Below, in pieces: positions 1-21,400 of a stretch of 64,000 bases of DNA (positions are counted from its first letter, which is position 1; each line of letters begins with the position of its first letter). Origin of the DNA: Chrysomallon squamiferum (lineage: Eukaryota; Mollusca; Gastropoda; Neomphalida; Peltospiridae); assembly GCA_012295275.1 (NCBI GenBank), contig CM022673.1:8792811-8856810 (forward strand), read 5' to 3'. The position numbers and the translations under genes are program-made. Below the pieces are notes generated by a model, which worked only from the letters and a program-made list of their open reading frames with translations, searched no databases and was not told the DNA's origin.

Positions 1-26
1 ATGGGTTTGAGGCAGAGAGAGACACT

Positions 27-33
<7 letters not shown>

Positions 34-116
<83 letters not shown>

Positions 117-149
117 GACAGAGAGATAGATAGGTAAATAGATAGATAA

Positions 150-182
<33 letters not shown>
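34..182. repeat. GA and GATA microsatellites
   Basis: A GA run to about 112 is followed by GATA/TAGA units at about 121-182. The run marks the edge of the upstream duplicated segment. Confidence 0.95.
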
Positions 183-195
183 AAAAGAAAGAGAG

Positions 196-2520
196 ACTTT
201 AAACTGTCAGTGTTTGTTTGTTTTAGTTTTTTCGGATTTTGCTTTTTTGTTTTTTTACATTCATTTTTTTACATACGTATGGGCATACTTTTACAGTTTT
301 CATTTGATTTAAAATGCTTACACGACTGTAACTAGTTACATGTAAAAATAACCTAATTAAAACGAGGACGAAACAACTTTTGTCCTGTTTTAGGAGTGCC
401 GAGATATCGGGTTACCAACAGTTACCTGTCTTTATTACAGTGCACTGATCTCAGCAATCTTGTTAATATTCTTCCTGCTTATTTTATCTGTGCCTGGCCG
501 TACACAGCAGGAATCATTCATCGAAACATTCAGTGGGCGATTTTCCGACCAACCTAGTGCTCAGCAACCTGTTTATAAATTTTTGTATTTATTATCTATG
601 AAAGGGATTATGTGTAAAATTTCTTCCTCTTAACTGAGAAAGAATAGCGTATTTGTAACTACTCTTTCGGTTTTTGCGGGGTCGTTTTATAATTTCATGT
701 AACTAGGAACAAAAATGTATCAGTAAATAATAAGTAAAAAAAAAAAGAAGTATTTTTTGACTCAGGTCATTACTACTAGTAAAATAAGAGATTAAATAAT
801 AAGACAGAGAATATATAATTATTTATTTTATAATTTACACATCTTCCTACCCCTCTGTCTGTGTGTGTTTGTGAGTGTGTGCATGTGTTTGTATATTTTA
901 CTCATGTAGACACTGGTAGAAAGACGTATAACATTATAATATTTAACTAGCTTCTAATTCACAGATTTTTTTATGGTGATTTTTCCCTCTGGGATATCAT
1001 CTTCATTTATTATCAGTGGAACAGCGTAATAACTTTTAATACTGAACTGTGTTCGTGTATTATTAGAAATATATTTACTCTGACAAAAAAATATGGGATC
1101 GAACATCATTGCTTTTTTAGCATTTTTGTTTGTTTGTAAGGAGTAAAATACATAACATAACCATTGGTTACATAAGTCTTGGGAAAAATTGGAGAAGAAT
1201 ACCGAGTTTTTCTGTTATTTATCACCCACACAGTACAGCAAATGGAAACCAACGTAAGCTATGACAGCTCGACTCTTCCGTTAGCGGACTCTCGCTAAAT
1301 CTCGCTTAATCTCGCTAAGCCTCGTGTCGTTGACAGGTGTTTATTCGTTACTTCATACAAGCTAGGAAAACACTTATTTGATATTTATTTTGCTAACTGT
1401 GTACAGTGATTAGTATCTGGGGTGGGCATTCGGAATCGTTTATGTTTGACGTGAAAACTTGTTGTGTGGTTTTTAAACTTGTAGTTTAGCACAGGACGAT
1501 ATTATATCCTTTCCAAAAGTCGATGAGTGCATGTACGTCACATATACATATATATATACAGGGTGTCCCAGAAGTCACGCACCATGAAGATTTTTATTTA
1601 GATACATATGAATAACATTTTTATTAATAATAATCATAACAAATGCTCAAATTGCTTGCCCTCTGCATTGATACATACTTCAATTCTCTTTATAAAACTG
1701 TTTTTTACTCTGTAATATAAAAAAATAAAATATATACATGTATATGGTGCGCGACTTCTGGGACACCCTGTATATATATATATCTGTATCTGTCTATCTG
1801 TCTACGTCTGTCTCTCTGTATAAAACTCGAATTCAAATAAACTCACATGCACATATATAACTGTACAGATATTAATTCAATAAAATGCGAAATGAGCCTT
1901 TCCCTGAAATAGCGCTTGCACAAATTGCAGCCTGCGTCTAATTTTTTTTTAGATAACATTTATTTTAAACAGAAACATAAAACAGTTTTCTTAGCTTTGC
2001 ACTTGCTGTGATATGACTGCAAACAAAGGTTATTGAGCTAATCAACACTTCAAGCAAAAATAAACCAGTTAAAAAATGTATTTCTAATATTAAAAAAAAA
2101 CAAAAAAACTTATTAGTTTATATTTAATTCAACATTCGAGCAATATTTACTGAATTCCCAGAATATAATTTTATTATAGTCTTGTTTTGTATAGTTATAT
2201 TTATGATCCTCACATCGATGTTAATTTGACGAATTTTGCAAACAAACTAATCGTCTGGGTCTTTGTGGACTAGGAATGTTATTTTCAGTAAGTCTAACAA
2301 GCTGGCAGCCGTGTTTCGCTTTCGCTGTTGAGCTGTTATTGTGATAGCGTATTAGCAACGGGGCATCTGTAATTCATATGCAGTTTCAACAGATACTAGG
2401 TGTTTATATTTGTTTGACCATGCATATAGGACAAGATCAAAAGCAGATAGAAAGGCACTGCATGTTTAATTCATCTAACACAATGACTACTTTTAAAAAA
2501 AAATTCTGTAATAATTTTCA
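196..2520. repeat. Upstream segment duplicated at 25462-28220
   Basis: Long stretch upstream of copy A repeated upstream of copy C in the same orientation, including CTGTAACTAGTTAC, the TCTCGCTAAA triplet and GGGGTGGGCATTCGGAATCG. It differs by the MITE at 1559-1770, by about 650 bp at 26997-27640 present only near C, and by a small deletion near 508. It holds no recognised gene. Confidence 0.85.
1559..1770. mobile_element. 212-bp MITE with 27-bp terminal inverted repeats and TA target duplication
   Basis: The ends begin CAGGGTGTCCCAGAAGTC and continue to CGCACCAT on both sides as inverted repeats, with one mismatch. Both ends are flanked by TA. There is no coding capacity. TA duplication and these ends fit a non-autonomous Tc1/mariner-type element. 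The matching position upstream of copy C (about 26770) lacks it. Confidence 0.85.
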
Positions 2521-2573
2521 ATAATAAGATTAAATTATAACTGAGTAGAATCTGGATAAATAAGGTCGGCGAA

Positions 2574-2622
<49 letters not shown>

Positions 2623-2819
2623 AAAAAAAAACCCACCAGAAAATGAAATCAAAATAACAAAATATAACACATAGAAACAGCAAAAGTAACAATAACAGGA
2701 ACTGTTATAATCATCATCATCATCACCATCAACAGTATAAAACTATTAGTACTTCTTATTCGTTTTCTACTTATTATTATTACTATTATTATTCTTATTC
2801 TTGTATTTTCCATTTAAAA

Positions 2820-3393
2820 TAAAACAAATTGTAAATTCCGCCTGTGACAAATAACGTCGTGGTTGAAGATTTCTACAATAGAGTTGTTTTTTGTTTTTGT
2901 TTTTTTTAATTATTTACTTTTTCATAAAAATACAGGGAGTGAGTAGAGGACTGTCAGTTGGCGACACGTCACCAAAGCATGTGAAGTATTATCTAGTAAT
3001 CAGATACTTTGACACGCACATCCCTAAACAACAGCAAACGACAAGGTGATGATCCGTAACCATACTTCCCGGTTTTGGTAGCTTACGACACCCGTAGTGT
3101 TCAAGTTTCGGGATTGTGAATCATAATTAATTTACCATTTTATTTTTAAATTTTATTTTGTTTTGCTGGTCGCCGCAGACTATAAATTTACGTTTGACGT
3201 AAGCGTTAAATTGACAGTTTTGAGTTAAAAACGGAAGTTCTCCAGCGGGCAAAAATGGTCGTAGAATTCAGTAACGTCACAGTTATGATTCACTCAGATA
3301 TGATTATTCATGAGGAAGAGCAGAGAAGCGGACTTTGTGACTATGAATAGGATTGTTCAGATTAGTTATAGCTAGCTACCTGTTAACTGGAAT
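2820..3393 (+). promoter_or_regulatory. Promoter-proximal region of chitin synthase A
   Basis: Block just upstream of the copy A start exon. Pieces match the region upstream of copy B in the same order: TGTGACAAATAACGTCGTGG, CAAACGACAAG, TGACGTAAGCGTT, and the ATATGCGGG start context. A half CRE (ACGTCA) sits at 3274-3279. No TATA box is clear. The matching block is absent upstream of copy C. A regulatory role is inferred from position and conservation only. Confidence 0.45.
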
Positions 3394-11717
<8,324 letters not shown>

Positions 11718-11759
11718 TATTTATATAATAGTTACAACAATGAATTTTGTTAGTCATAA

Positions 11760-11765
11760 AATAAA
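11760..11765 (+). terminator. Candidate polyadenylation signal, CHS-A
   Basis: AATAAA 43 bp after the stop codon, followed by several more in an A-rich tract. Which one is used cannot be told. Confidence 0.45.
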
Positions 11766-11979
11766 AATAAAAAAAAATAAAAAATAAAAAAAATAAAAAT
11801 GGCGTCGCACGATTGAGTTTCTATTCGACATTACACAAAAATCTTTTTATTTTTTATTTTTTTTTTATTCTTTGTATGTCATTTTTTTTAATAACAATTA
11901 TAAAAAGCATACGAGGTAATATCAGTGCACTTTTATTTAATCTCTGCACTTACAAGAAGATAATACATTATTACTACTA

Positions 11980-12299
11980 CTACTACTACTACTACTAATA
12001 ATAACAAAAATAATAGTAATAATAATAATAACGATAAGAGTAATAATAAAATAATAATAACAATAACAACAATAATAATAATATAGCTGTTATTATCATT
12101 ATTAGTACTGTTATTATTCTTATTATCATCATCGTCATCATTAACATTATCATCATCATCATCATCATCTAAATTCATTATTGTTATTATTATCAACGAC
12201 ATCATCATCATTAACGTTATCATTATCGTTATTATTACTGGTATTATTGTTATCATCATCATCATTATCGTCATTATTATTAACATCATCATCATCTAA

Positions 12300-12342
<43 letters not shown>

Positions 12343-12345
12343 GCT
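11980..12345. repeat. Trinucleotide tracts between copies A and B
   Basis: ACT, AAT and ATC tracts in the 3' flank of copy A. The long apparent reading frames here (Asp/Asn or Ile runs) are products of the repeats. Confidence 0.9.
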
Positions 12346-12360
12346 ATTCCATTAAAATAA

Positions 12361-13241
12361 AACAAATTGCTTATTCTGCCTGTGACAAATAACATCGTGG
12401 TTGATTATTTCTACAAGAGTAATTTTTAACAAATATTTTTAGAACAAGGGAGTGGGTAGGGGATTGTTTAACTGACAATTGGTCACCGAAGCCGGGGTAA
12501 TATGAACTGGGTGCTAAGCACAACAGAATAACCACAGACGTCTACACCCGTTTGGTCGTTCTAAAAATAGAATACACCAAACGACAAGTTCGTGATCCCT
12601 AGCCATGCTTCTAGAATTATCGTCGCTGGTTTACGATACCCCTAGTGTTACCGTATCGGGTGTATAACCAGCGGTAAACACGATGTTTGTGTCTACATTT
12701 TGTTTTGCTTGATCCCGTCGCTGTCAATAAATGTATGTATTTTTACTTTATGGCAGGTTCTATTTTTGACGTTAGCGTTGATTTGACGGTTTCGTGTTAA
12801 ATAGGAATTTGGAGGACTCCAGCTTGCAAAAAGGTTGGAGATCGTGCACGAACTCTAATCTTTAATTCACGAATAAGCATTCACACTAGCGGCTGAATGA
12901 AAGCGGTGGGAGGGGCTTTTATAAATGACGCATGGGAATGGGCGAATGACATTGCACTTCAGTTTTAGAATCTGATCACGTGCGCTGTTGATGTCCACTG
13001 ACAAGTAAGTAGCAGAACTTCTTAATTTGCATGACTGACGTCAGTCTGCGTGTGCGTTGCCACACGAATTTAATGACGTCACTGTTTGTTAAATAAAAGT
13101 TGCCCGAAACTCTTTCACGATTCATTCAAATTTGATTCTTCGATAAGTAAGGCACCAAAAACTGGACTAGTGAATTTGTGAGCGCAAAAATATATTTCTA
13201 GGACTGTTTTGGTCATTTACAGTTTACCTGTAAACTGAAAT
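12361..13241 (+). promoter_or_regulatory. Promoter-proximal region of chitin synthase B, with two CRE palindromes
   Basis: Shares ordered blocks with 2820-3393 upstream of copy A. It holds two perfect TGACGTCA palindromes at 13036-13043 and 13074-13081, 160-210 bp before the start codon. This octamer is the consensus CREB/ATF site; binding here is inferred. No clear TATA box is seen. Confidence 0.45.
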
Positions 13242-13666
13242 ATGCGGGCAGGCCAGGTATTTATTTTATTTTATTTTATTTTATTTTATTTTATTTTATT
13301 TTATTTTATTTTATTTTATTTTATTTTATTTTATTTTATTTTATTTTATTTTATTTTTTTATTTTATTTTATTTTATTTTATTTTATTTTTATTATTTAC
13401 TTATTTAATATTTTAATATTTTTTATTTTTTTTTTTTTTTATTTATTTATTTCTTTATTTTTTTATTTATTTGTAAACGAAACATTTGACACTTAGGTTT
13501 GTGAATGCTAATGTAGTTTATTTATGGCTAAATAAGTTATCAAGTTTGTCCCTTTTTGCATTTTTGATTTTATTACTATTTCATTCGTTCATTCGTTCAT
13601 TACTTACTTATTTAATTATAATTTTGTTGTTGTTGTTGTTCTTCATCATAATCTTCTTTTCTTCTT

Positions 13667-13697
<31 letters not shown>

Positions 13698-14939
13698 TTA
13701 TTATTAGTAGTGGTAGTAGTGGTAGTAGCAGTAGTAGCAATATTGCAACTAATATTATTACTGTCACTATTTTTATTGTTACTTTTGTTGTAATCCTTCT
13801 TCTTATTATTATTATTATTATTATTTTATTATTATTATTATTATTATCAATATCATTATCATTACTGCGATGTATAAATATATTCTATAATTCAAATAAT
13901 AACAAAAATAACACACGTTATATACAGTCTTCTTTGATATCAGAAACATTAGCGAATAACTGTTCTTTATCGAACAAAAAAAACCACCAAATGTCTGTCA
14001 CCCAGCGCATTTTAATCGATCTGCAAAGCAGGAAACTTTCCATCGTGTTAATTTCACCTGCCAATAAGTTAATACGGTCCATCTAAACGTCAACAGACAA
14101 TGGGGAAAAGATCCCATCACTTTGCCAGAAAGATCAAAGACTTTCTCCACAGATTAAGACGTTTTGGCACTCCTTGACGTTCCAGTAAACAGAGATTTTG
14201 AGAGCAGAAGCTCGTGGTTTTTGATACTCGATCAGAACTTCCGTGTTTCTGGAATTTCTTTTGTTTCTTGTTTCTGTGTTCCTATCTGTTCTTGGTTCTA
14301 ATATGTCAGTTAATTAATTAATTAATTAGCATACATAAATTAATTAATTAATGATCATCAGTATTAGTATGCTGTAAAACTCAGAATCCATTTCTAAATG
14401 ACATTTTCAAAAGAGCTGTATCTATTGGTACGACTTTTTGGTTTAGATCATAACATTTACAAATATGTACGTAAGTGTATATATACATTTAAATACATGT
14501 ATGTGTGTGTGTATATATATATATATATTTATAATACATGTATTTACTGTCTTACCAATCCTCAGTCCACAAATAAAAATCTTGCCACAAAATGGGAAAT
14601 CTGTATATTTTTTTTTTTTTTTTTTAAATCTCACAGTAGAAACTCTCAATAGTGATCAGTTTATTTACTGTCTTACCAATCCTCAGTCCAGTAAAAGCAC
14701 AAAATGGGAAAACAAATCTCACAGTAGTAGTCGTACGAACGCCATTAACGCTGTTAAGTAAACACAGATCGTTTTAAACCGGCCAGGCTCGAGTTACGTA
14801 ACATACATAAATGAAGGGCTAAGTTCGTTACGCTTTCTGTAAAGCTTTTTCTTTCGTCAATTTCGTCGATATATATACTTTTTTTTTAAATTATATTTGA
14901 AATATTAGCTCTAGCTGCAGTAGCGACGGTAGTAGTGGA

Positions 14940-14970
<31 letters not shown>

Positions 14971-17900
14971 AGTACAAATAGTAGTAATAGTAGGATAAGA
15001 GAAGTAAAAATAGGAGTTGTAGTCACTGTAGATATTATTTTACTAGTATTAACAGTAGCAGCTGCAGTAGTAGTGATAGTAGTAATAGTACTGGTAGTGT
15101 ATGTAGTAGTGGTAATGATAGGAAATTGTGATACGTTGTTTTTATAAATTCTTCATATTCTTTAATTTATTTATAATCATTGTGACCAGAAACATCAGTA
15201 GCATTACAGTGCATAAACTTATTAATATATTTGTTATATCGCTATTGCTACGTGCGTTGTAAGTGGTGATAGTTGTTTCTGCATAGAACTATGCATGCAC
15301 TCCGGTCATAGACACTTCTAAATTCCCTAGACATTTTTTTTGTTAAAGATAAATACAAATTACGACATTATAAACATATAAAAATCTGCTTTTCTTCAAT
15401 GAGATTTGAACTCACAACATAAGAGATCCAAAGATTATCCTTTTTGCCTCCGCGTCAATAAAAATATTTGCTAAACGGGCGTGTGTTGTTTCTGGGTTTG
15501 TTGGACAGAAAAAAAAAAAAAAAAAAAAAGACTTAGGGTAAATCTGTTTAATTTGGAAGGCTATTACCTCTTTTAATTACCTTGCATCATGGTTATTTTA
15601 AAAATTTGCCGAGATGTGTGTTCTTTTTTCTTTTTTTTTCTTACCCGTCCCCCCTTTCTTGTTTGTTATTCCTGTCAGTGACATTTAAAAAATGTCAGTT
15701 TTAAGCTAAACGTAGGCCAAGGTATTTTAACGTATAATTTTTATCTCGAATATAATATTTAAAAAAACCGCTTTAAAAAAAATTATTCTTTATAATTCGA
15801 AATAATTCCCTTGTTATTATTATTATTGCTGTTATTGTTGTTGTTGTAGTAGTAGTAGTAGTTGTAGTTGTTGTTGTTGCATTCGTTTTTAATAAAGTAG
15901 CCCAGTAGGACACATTAGTTCATCTGAAGGAAAAAAAAAAAAAAAAATGTCTTCTGTAAATAGCCGTGATGCTATGAACCATTTTCATTCTTAATTATTA
16001 GCAAACAGTGGTTACAAAAAGTTATTTAAAAAATGGTTACGTAAAGTGAGTCCATTTAAAAGGAAAACAGAATGACGAGATGTGAGAAAGAACAGAGATT
16101 TTGACACCACGGAAATCATCGCTTAAAGAACTCGCCAAATGCCAATGCAAACAGCCGAAAGCAATCGGCAGAAAATCTGCGCAAACGATTTATTGACAAA
16201 CGATTTCTCCTTCTTCAGAAAACAACATTGTTCAAGTGAGGCATGGCAAGGCGCATATTTCGATCTTTGGTGACGAAATCGTTTTGAAACCTGTTGTTTT
16301 GTTATCTTAAGTTTTTATTTGTATACATGCTTGTTACAATATTAATGGGTTGATAGTTTACTCGGTCGATATTAATATCGTTAAAGCGCTTTAGTACATT
16401 ATGCGGTCTTTGGTGTCGTAACCTACGGAAGTCGTTGGCCTGTTTCTGAATAATATTTAGACTTTCTTTTTATCGTTTATGTTAATAACTCTTTTCTCCT
16501 TTTTAAAAAAAAAATTTAATGAAAATTTCGTTAATTTTATTCATCCACAAGCGGTGTAGCTGAAGTTGCTCAATACTAATTTTATGATCTTTGGTATCGT
16601 CCCTTCTTTGAAAGTTGTGAATTTGTACTTGAATTTAATTTGTTTTCCAGTACACGTTTTGAGCTCTTTGGTTTCATAATTTCTGCAAAACTCTTAAGAA
16701 ATGCTTTTGCACTTAAGTTTAATTTTTCAGTGTTATTTTTTGCAATTTTACCACACTGGTCGTGGCGTACACATCATCACATCGTCTTTGCTATAGCATC
16801 TGCGGCGAGCACCTTTTGCATTATTCTTAATGTTGTTGCGAATACGTCGCTTACCTTATTTTAGTGTGAAAACAGATATTACTTTTTTTTGCTTTCTATT
16901 ACCAATAACGCTAAAGTGACTCAGTACACATTATGAGTTCGTTCATGTCACCACTGCTGAGTAAATCTTACACGACTGTTTTAATGCATCCAGTTTCGCC
17001 TTTGTTAAGTTATTTTGGGATTGAAAGAAAAACCAAAGCCACTTCTTTTAAAAGATGCCAGATGAAACTGCCGAGAAAATTGTTGGTTCAGTCTCTAAAT
17101 GTGTCTGCATATGAAAATCTTATACCAAATGTATAAAATACGGTAATGTAAAGGTGAATAGACGTTTAAAAACTAATATGACTGAATAGTTAGTGCATCT
17201 GCGTTAAGAATAGTAATCAAATCGTCATTTGTGAAACAAACTCACTGGGTGGATGTTAAATGTGGATAATCAATGCATGAGGTTATGTAGTTTACATTTT
17301 TGTTACTGTTAATATAAATATCTTTAGCATTTTATGACAGACTTTACAACATATATACATACATATATAGATACATAGATAGATAGATACATACATACAT
17401 ATATACATACATACCTACCTACAAAATGATACATACATATATGAATATTGCAATATTCAGTATATTATTAACATACACAGGTAAACTATCTATGAACTAA
17501 ATACATATATATATATATTTAATGAGTATATTATTATCTGCAGGTAATTCTCGGATGTGTTCTATGTTTCACAGCCACAGCAATCTTCACTGTCACCAAA
17601 ACCAGCTTACTTTTTTTCTTCTCACAGAAAGTGTCTGTGAATTTACACGAATGGTAAAAATATGTTCTACTTCTTCTTCTCCTTAATTTTATTATCATTT
17701 CTCTCTAGATACATTATATCGACATAATATTATGTGTGTATGTATGTATGTATGTGTATGTATGTGTGTATGTATATATGTATATATGTGTGTGTGTATA
17801 TATGTATGTATGTATTTATGTGTGTGTTTGTATGTCTGTATGTGTATGTGTGTGTATGTATGTATGTATGTATGTATTCGTAAGCTAATGCATAGAAATA

Positions 17901-18442
17901 CACACACAAGGAGACGGATACATACACATGTATAAGAAAATGGACATTTATTCAGCTATGCATTTATTTATTTATATATTTATTTATTTATTTATTTATT
18001 TATTTTAGGTATGCTGCAGTATGTTTTATACTGATAGTACCGGAATTACTTACTCTTTTACGGACAGTGTGGAGTTCCTCATTTCTTGTTCGAGGTCAGA
18101 TGACCAAATGGCCACCAATCAAATCTCTTCTTCTTGTGAGTTCTTCTTCTTCTTCTTCTTCTTCTTCTTATTATTCTGGCTCTGTTGTTAAAATTGACTT
18201 TTATCAATTTTCACCCTTCTTTCATTTTCTTCTTTTTCTATTGTTGTTGTTGTTGTTGTTGTTTTAATATTAATTTTTGATTTTATTACTTTTTATGGTT
18301 CCTTCTTTTCTCCTTCTACTTGTCGTTATCATCAGCTCCGTCGTTTTATTCTTCTTGTTATTGTTTTTAGAGACCTTTTAACCCTTTTCATATTATTTTG
18401 CTTTTGTCATTATTATTATTATTATGATAATCAGATCTTTGT

Positions 18443-18485
<43 letters not shown>

Positions 18486-21400
18486 TTTTCAGGGCACGTT
18501 CGCAACATTGTTGGAATCTGCAGCAGTGACGTTTTTCACTCTCGAAATTGCTCCTCAACTTCCCGTCTACGTCGTTGTGCCGTTAATGAACACGTTGCTT
18601 TTTCTTCAGATCATCGTCAGCCAGTGGCGACGACGACAGGTACAACTACGTCAACGCATTCTTTATGTCTTTTCAAGACCGTAGATTAATGGTGAAGCTC
18701 CAATGTAATGTGAATAGATTTTCATAAAAGTTTATGAGAGACGAATGGAATTTTCCCTTGTAATAACTTGCGAATGATATATAAGAGCAGTTACTGTTTA
18801 AGATAAATTACTTTTATGAAGAAAAAAAATAAGAATTTTGTGTTTAGCGAAAAATCAGCACGAGTATATGTATTCTTTATTTAATATGCAAAACATAGGA
18901 ATGGAGATGCGGCTATATTCCAAACATTTATTTATTTATTTATTTGTCTCTTTGTTTGTTGGCCTGCCTGCCTGTTTGTTGTTTATTTATTTATTGGTTT
19001 GTTTGTTTTGAAGACAGCACTTATTTGTTGTTTTTTTAAACTCTAATAGTTCATTACATCTATTCCAGGAAATATTTTTAGCTGACAAACCCGATACATC
19101 TTCTGTGGGTTCCAGAACTATTTATACCATAGCCGCCATTTTCGGAATTTTGTCCTTCGTTTTGATGTGTATATTGCTGGTCATATTTGACGTTGTCGAC
19201 ATCGCTGTTTCCATTTCTCTCTTAGCAGCTACGATGGCACTCTCTGTTTCCTGGTGTCAACCTTTACGAGTGTACATGTTCCAAGCGGACGCGGTTTCTA
19301 TGGCAACTAGACAGAATGCGAGTCTCTTTTACAACGTGCTGAGAATCTTCAGTCTTGGCAGTTTTATTATTTTGATGATTCCTTTGCACGGAGAAACATC
19401 TGTCTCTGAGGCTCCAGGATATCTGTGGAATGGAATTAATTCTTTCGCACAAAACAAAGTCTTGATGTTCACCGTAGCTATAAATCTCTCTTGTGGGTTT
19501 ATCGGATACGGAATTACAAGGCTATCTTCATTCTACACAACGACATGGTCCGGTATTTCCATTCCTCTGATGTTTTCTACAGCGTTAGCTTCAGTTCTGC
19601 ATGGACTGAACTGCTGGGAAGGTCGCTTCCTGACTCTGGATGAATCTGTTTGTCCAACTGGTGATGGAAGTCTAATCACAGCTGGTTTTGTTTTTGTTCT
19701 CTGGCTTCTTCCAGTGCTGGTTCTTCGCAAAAAGTTCTTTCGTCCGCCTGACGTTCTCTTCAAACCTGAACACAAAACATTTATCACTTATGGCTATAAT
19801 GGTGTATTCTTCGATCAACACATGTATCTACATTATTATCCTTCGTCTGTAGAATATTCACAGAGAATAGTCACGTCAAACGGAAGGAGCAGGGTGTTTC
19901 TGTGTACAACCATGTATCGTGAAGCCGATTATGAAATGGAACAACTTCTTCGAAGCTTGGCGAAAATATCGAAGTCCAAACGGCTGAAGAAACACAATGT
20001 TTATCTGGAATCACATATCTTTCTGGACAATGGCGCTGACGGATTAACGCTAAAAGAATTCGCGCTTCAGTTAATGTCTTTGGTTGAGCAGTGTCTTTCT
20101 GTCGCGCGATCAGACGGTGATATTCATCAAACTCCGTACGGACTTCAGATCTCTTGCACACTGTCAGGCGGCATGCCTCTCTTTCTCCATTTCAAGGATC
20201 CTGGTAACGTAAAAGCTAAAAAGCGATGGAGTCAGGTCATGTACATGAATTACATTGTCGATCACAGAATTAATGTTACAAATCGTACAGATGGTTCTGT
20301 TTCTGATAAGATAACGCGCAAGCAAGTGAAACCGTGCAGAAATACAGAAATTATCCTTCAGATCAAAACACTTCTTGCCAATCTGCAGTACGATGATGAC
20401 TGTCATGATGGTTTTGAAAGAAGGTCTATAAACAGCAAATGCGAGTCGGATAGCTCAGATCAGGGAATAGAAACTGGTGATGACATGTCGGCTGTTTCTG
20501 AAGAAATTTCTTCCAACAAAAGAATGACTCTACAAGTTCCAGACTCCAAATATTTATACCCACCTTCTACAACAAGCAGCTGTGCCAATCTGCTCTCTGT
20601 TGATGATCATTCTGGTAAAGGGACACCCTCTCTGTCTAAAGCGTCTTCTCAGATGGATCTAAAGGGACAGGACGAAGAGAGGAAGAGTCCATGTCTATCA
20701 GTAGTTGGCAGCACATACGCTAGTTTTATTTCGGATTTCCCGACAGCCAAGTTTAACCCGGCTTACGTCCCAGAAGTCAACGAACCTCCTCCTCCTACCT
20801 GGTTATCCAATTTCATCTCCGAGTCGAAAAATACGTGCAATATTCCCAGCTTTTCTTATATTCATAGCTTAAGAAAAGAAAAGGGAACACTGAATTTTGG
20901 TAATGATGACGTTTCACTGTTTGGCAAGGACTCCGCTGTTGTTGACGTCAACAACGTCCAGGGATATGACGACAGGACGTACATTCTGGCTACAGACGCG
21001 GATATGCATTTCAACGACAAAAGCGTCCTTGACCTTGTGAATACATGCAATAGTGACCTTCGCCTTGGAGCTGCTTGTGGCAGGACTCATCCCATGGGCA
21101 AGAAATTTCATCCCATTGTCGGCTTCCAGAAATTTGAATATGCAAAAGGTAAACGTAATGAAATAATTAATATATATCAATATATGGAACAATAATGTAT
21201 TTCAGAAATCTTTAGATTTTTTCTACAAGATGGTTGTTAATAATAATAATTTACAAAAAATGAGTATAAACTGAAGTAATTATAAATGAATTAAAATAAA
21301 TATAATTTGTAAAATATATTTTAACAATTGAAGTTAAAGTTTAAATTATTTTTATTTGGTTTTTTACCTTGTCTCTGTCAGGCAGATTTCTGGTTGAACC

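Larger units (their letters stand above)
11718..12360. other. 3' flank of CHS-A
   Basis: A-rich tract with several AATAAA hexamers, then trinucleotide repeats. No gene is seen. Confidence 0.7.

Noticed and set aside
11933-12395. Asp/Asn-rich and Ile/Met-rich open frames
   Set aside because: They translate ATC/AAT trinucleotide tracts and have no other coding signal.
15399-15475. tRNA-like text on the minus strand (GTTGTGAGTTCAAATCTCA)
   Set aside because: It resembles a T-arm and B box, but no acceptor stem, D arm or anticodon arm could be paired. It may be an old tRNA-derived SINE piece and is not called.
16640-17136. Two ORFs of 67-74 codons in CHS-B intron 1
   Set aside because: No recognisable domain, no copies in A or C, and they lie in a repeat-like intron segment.
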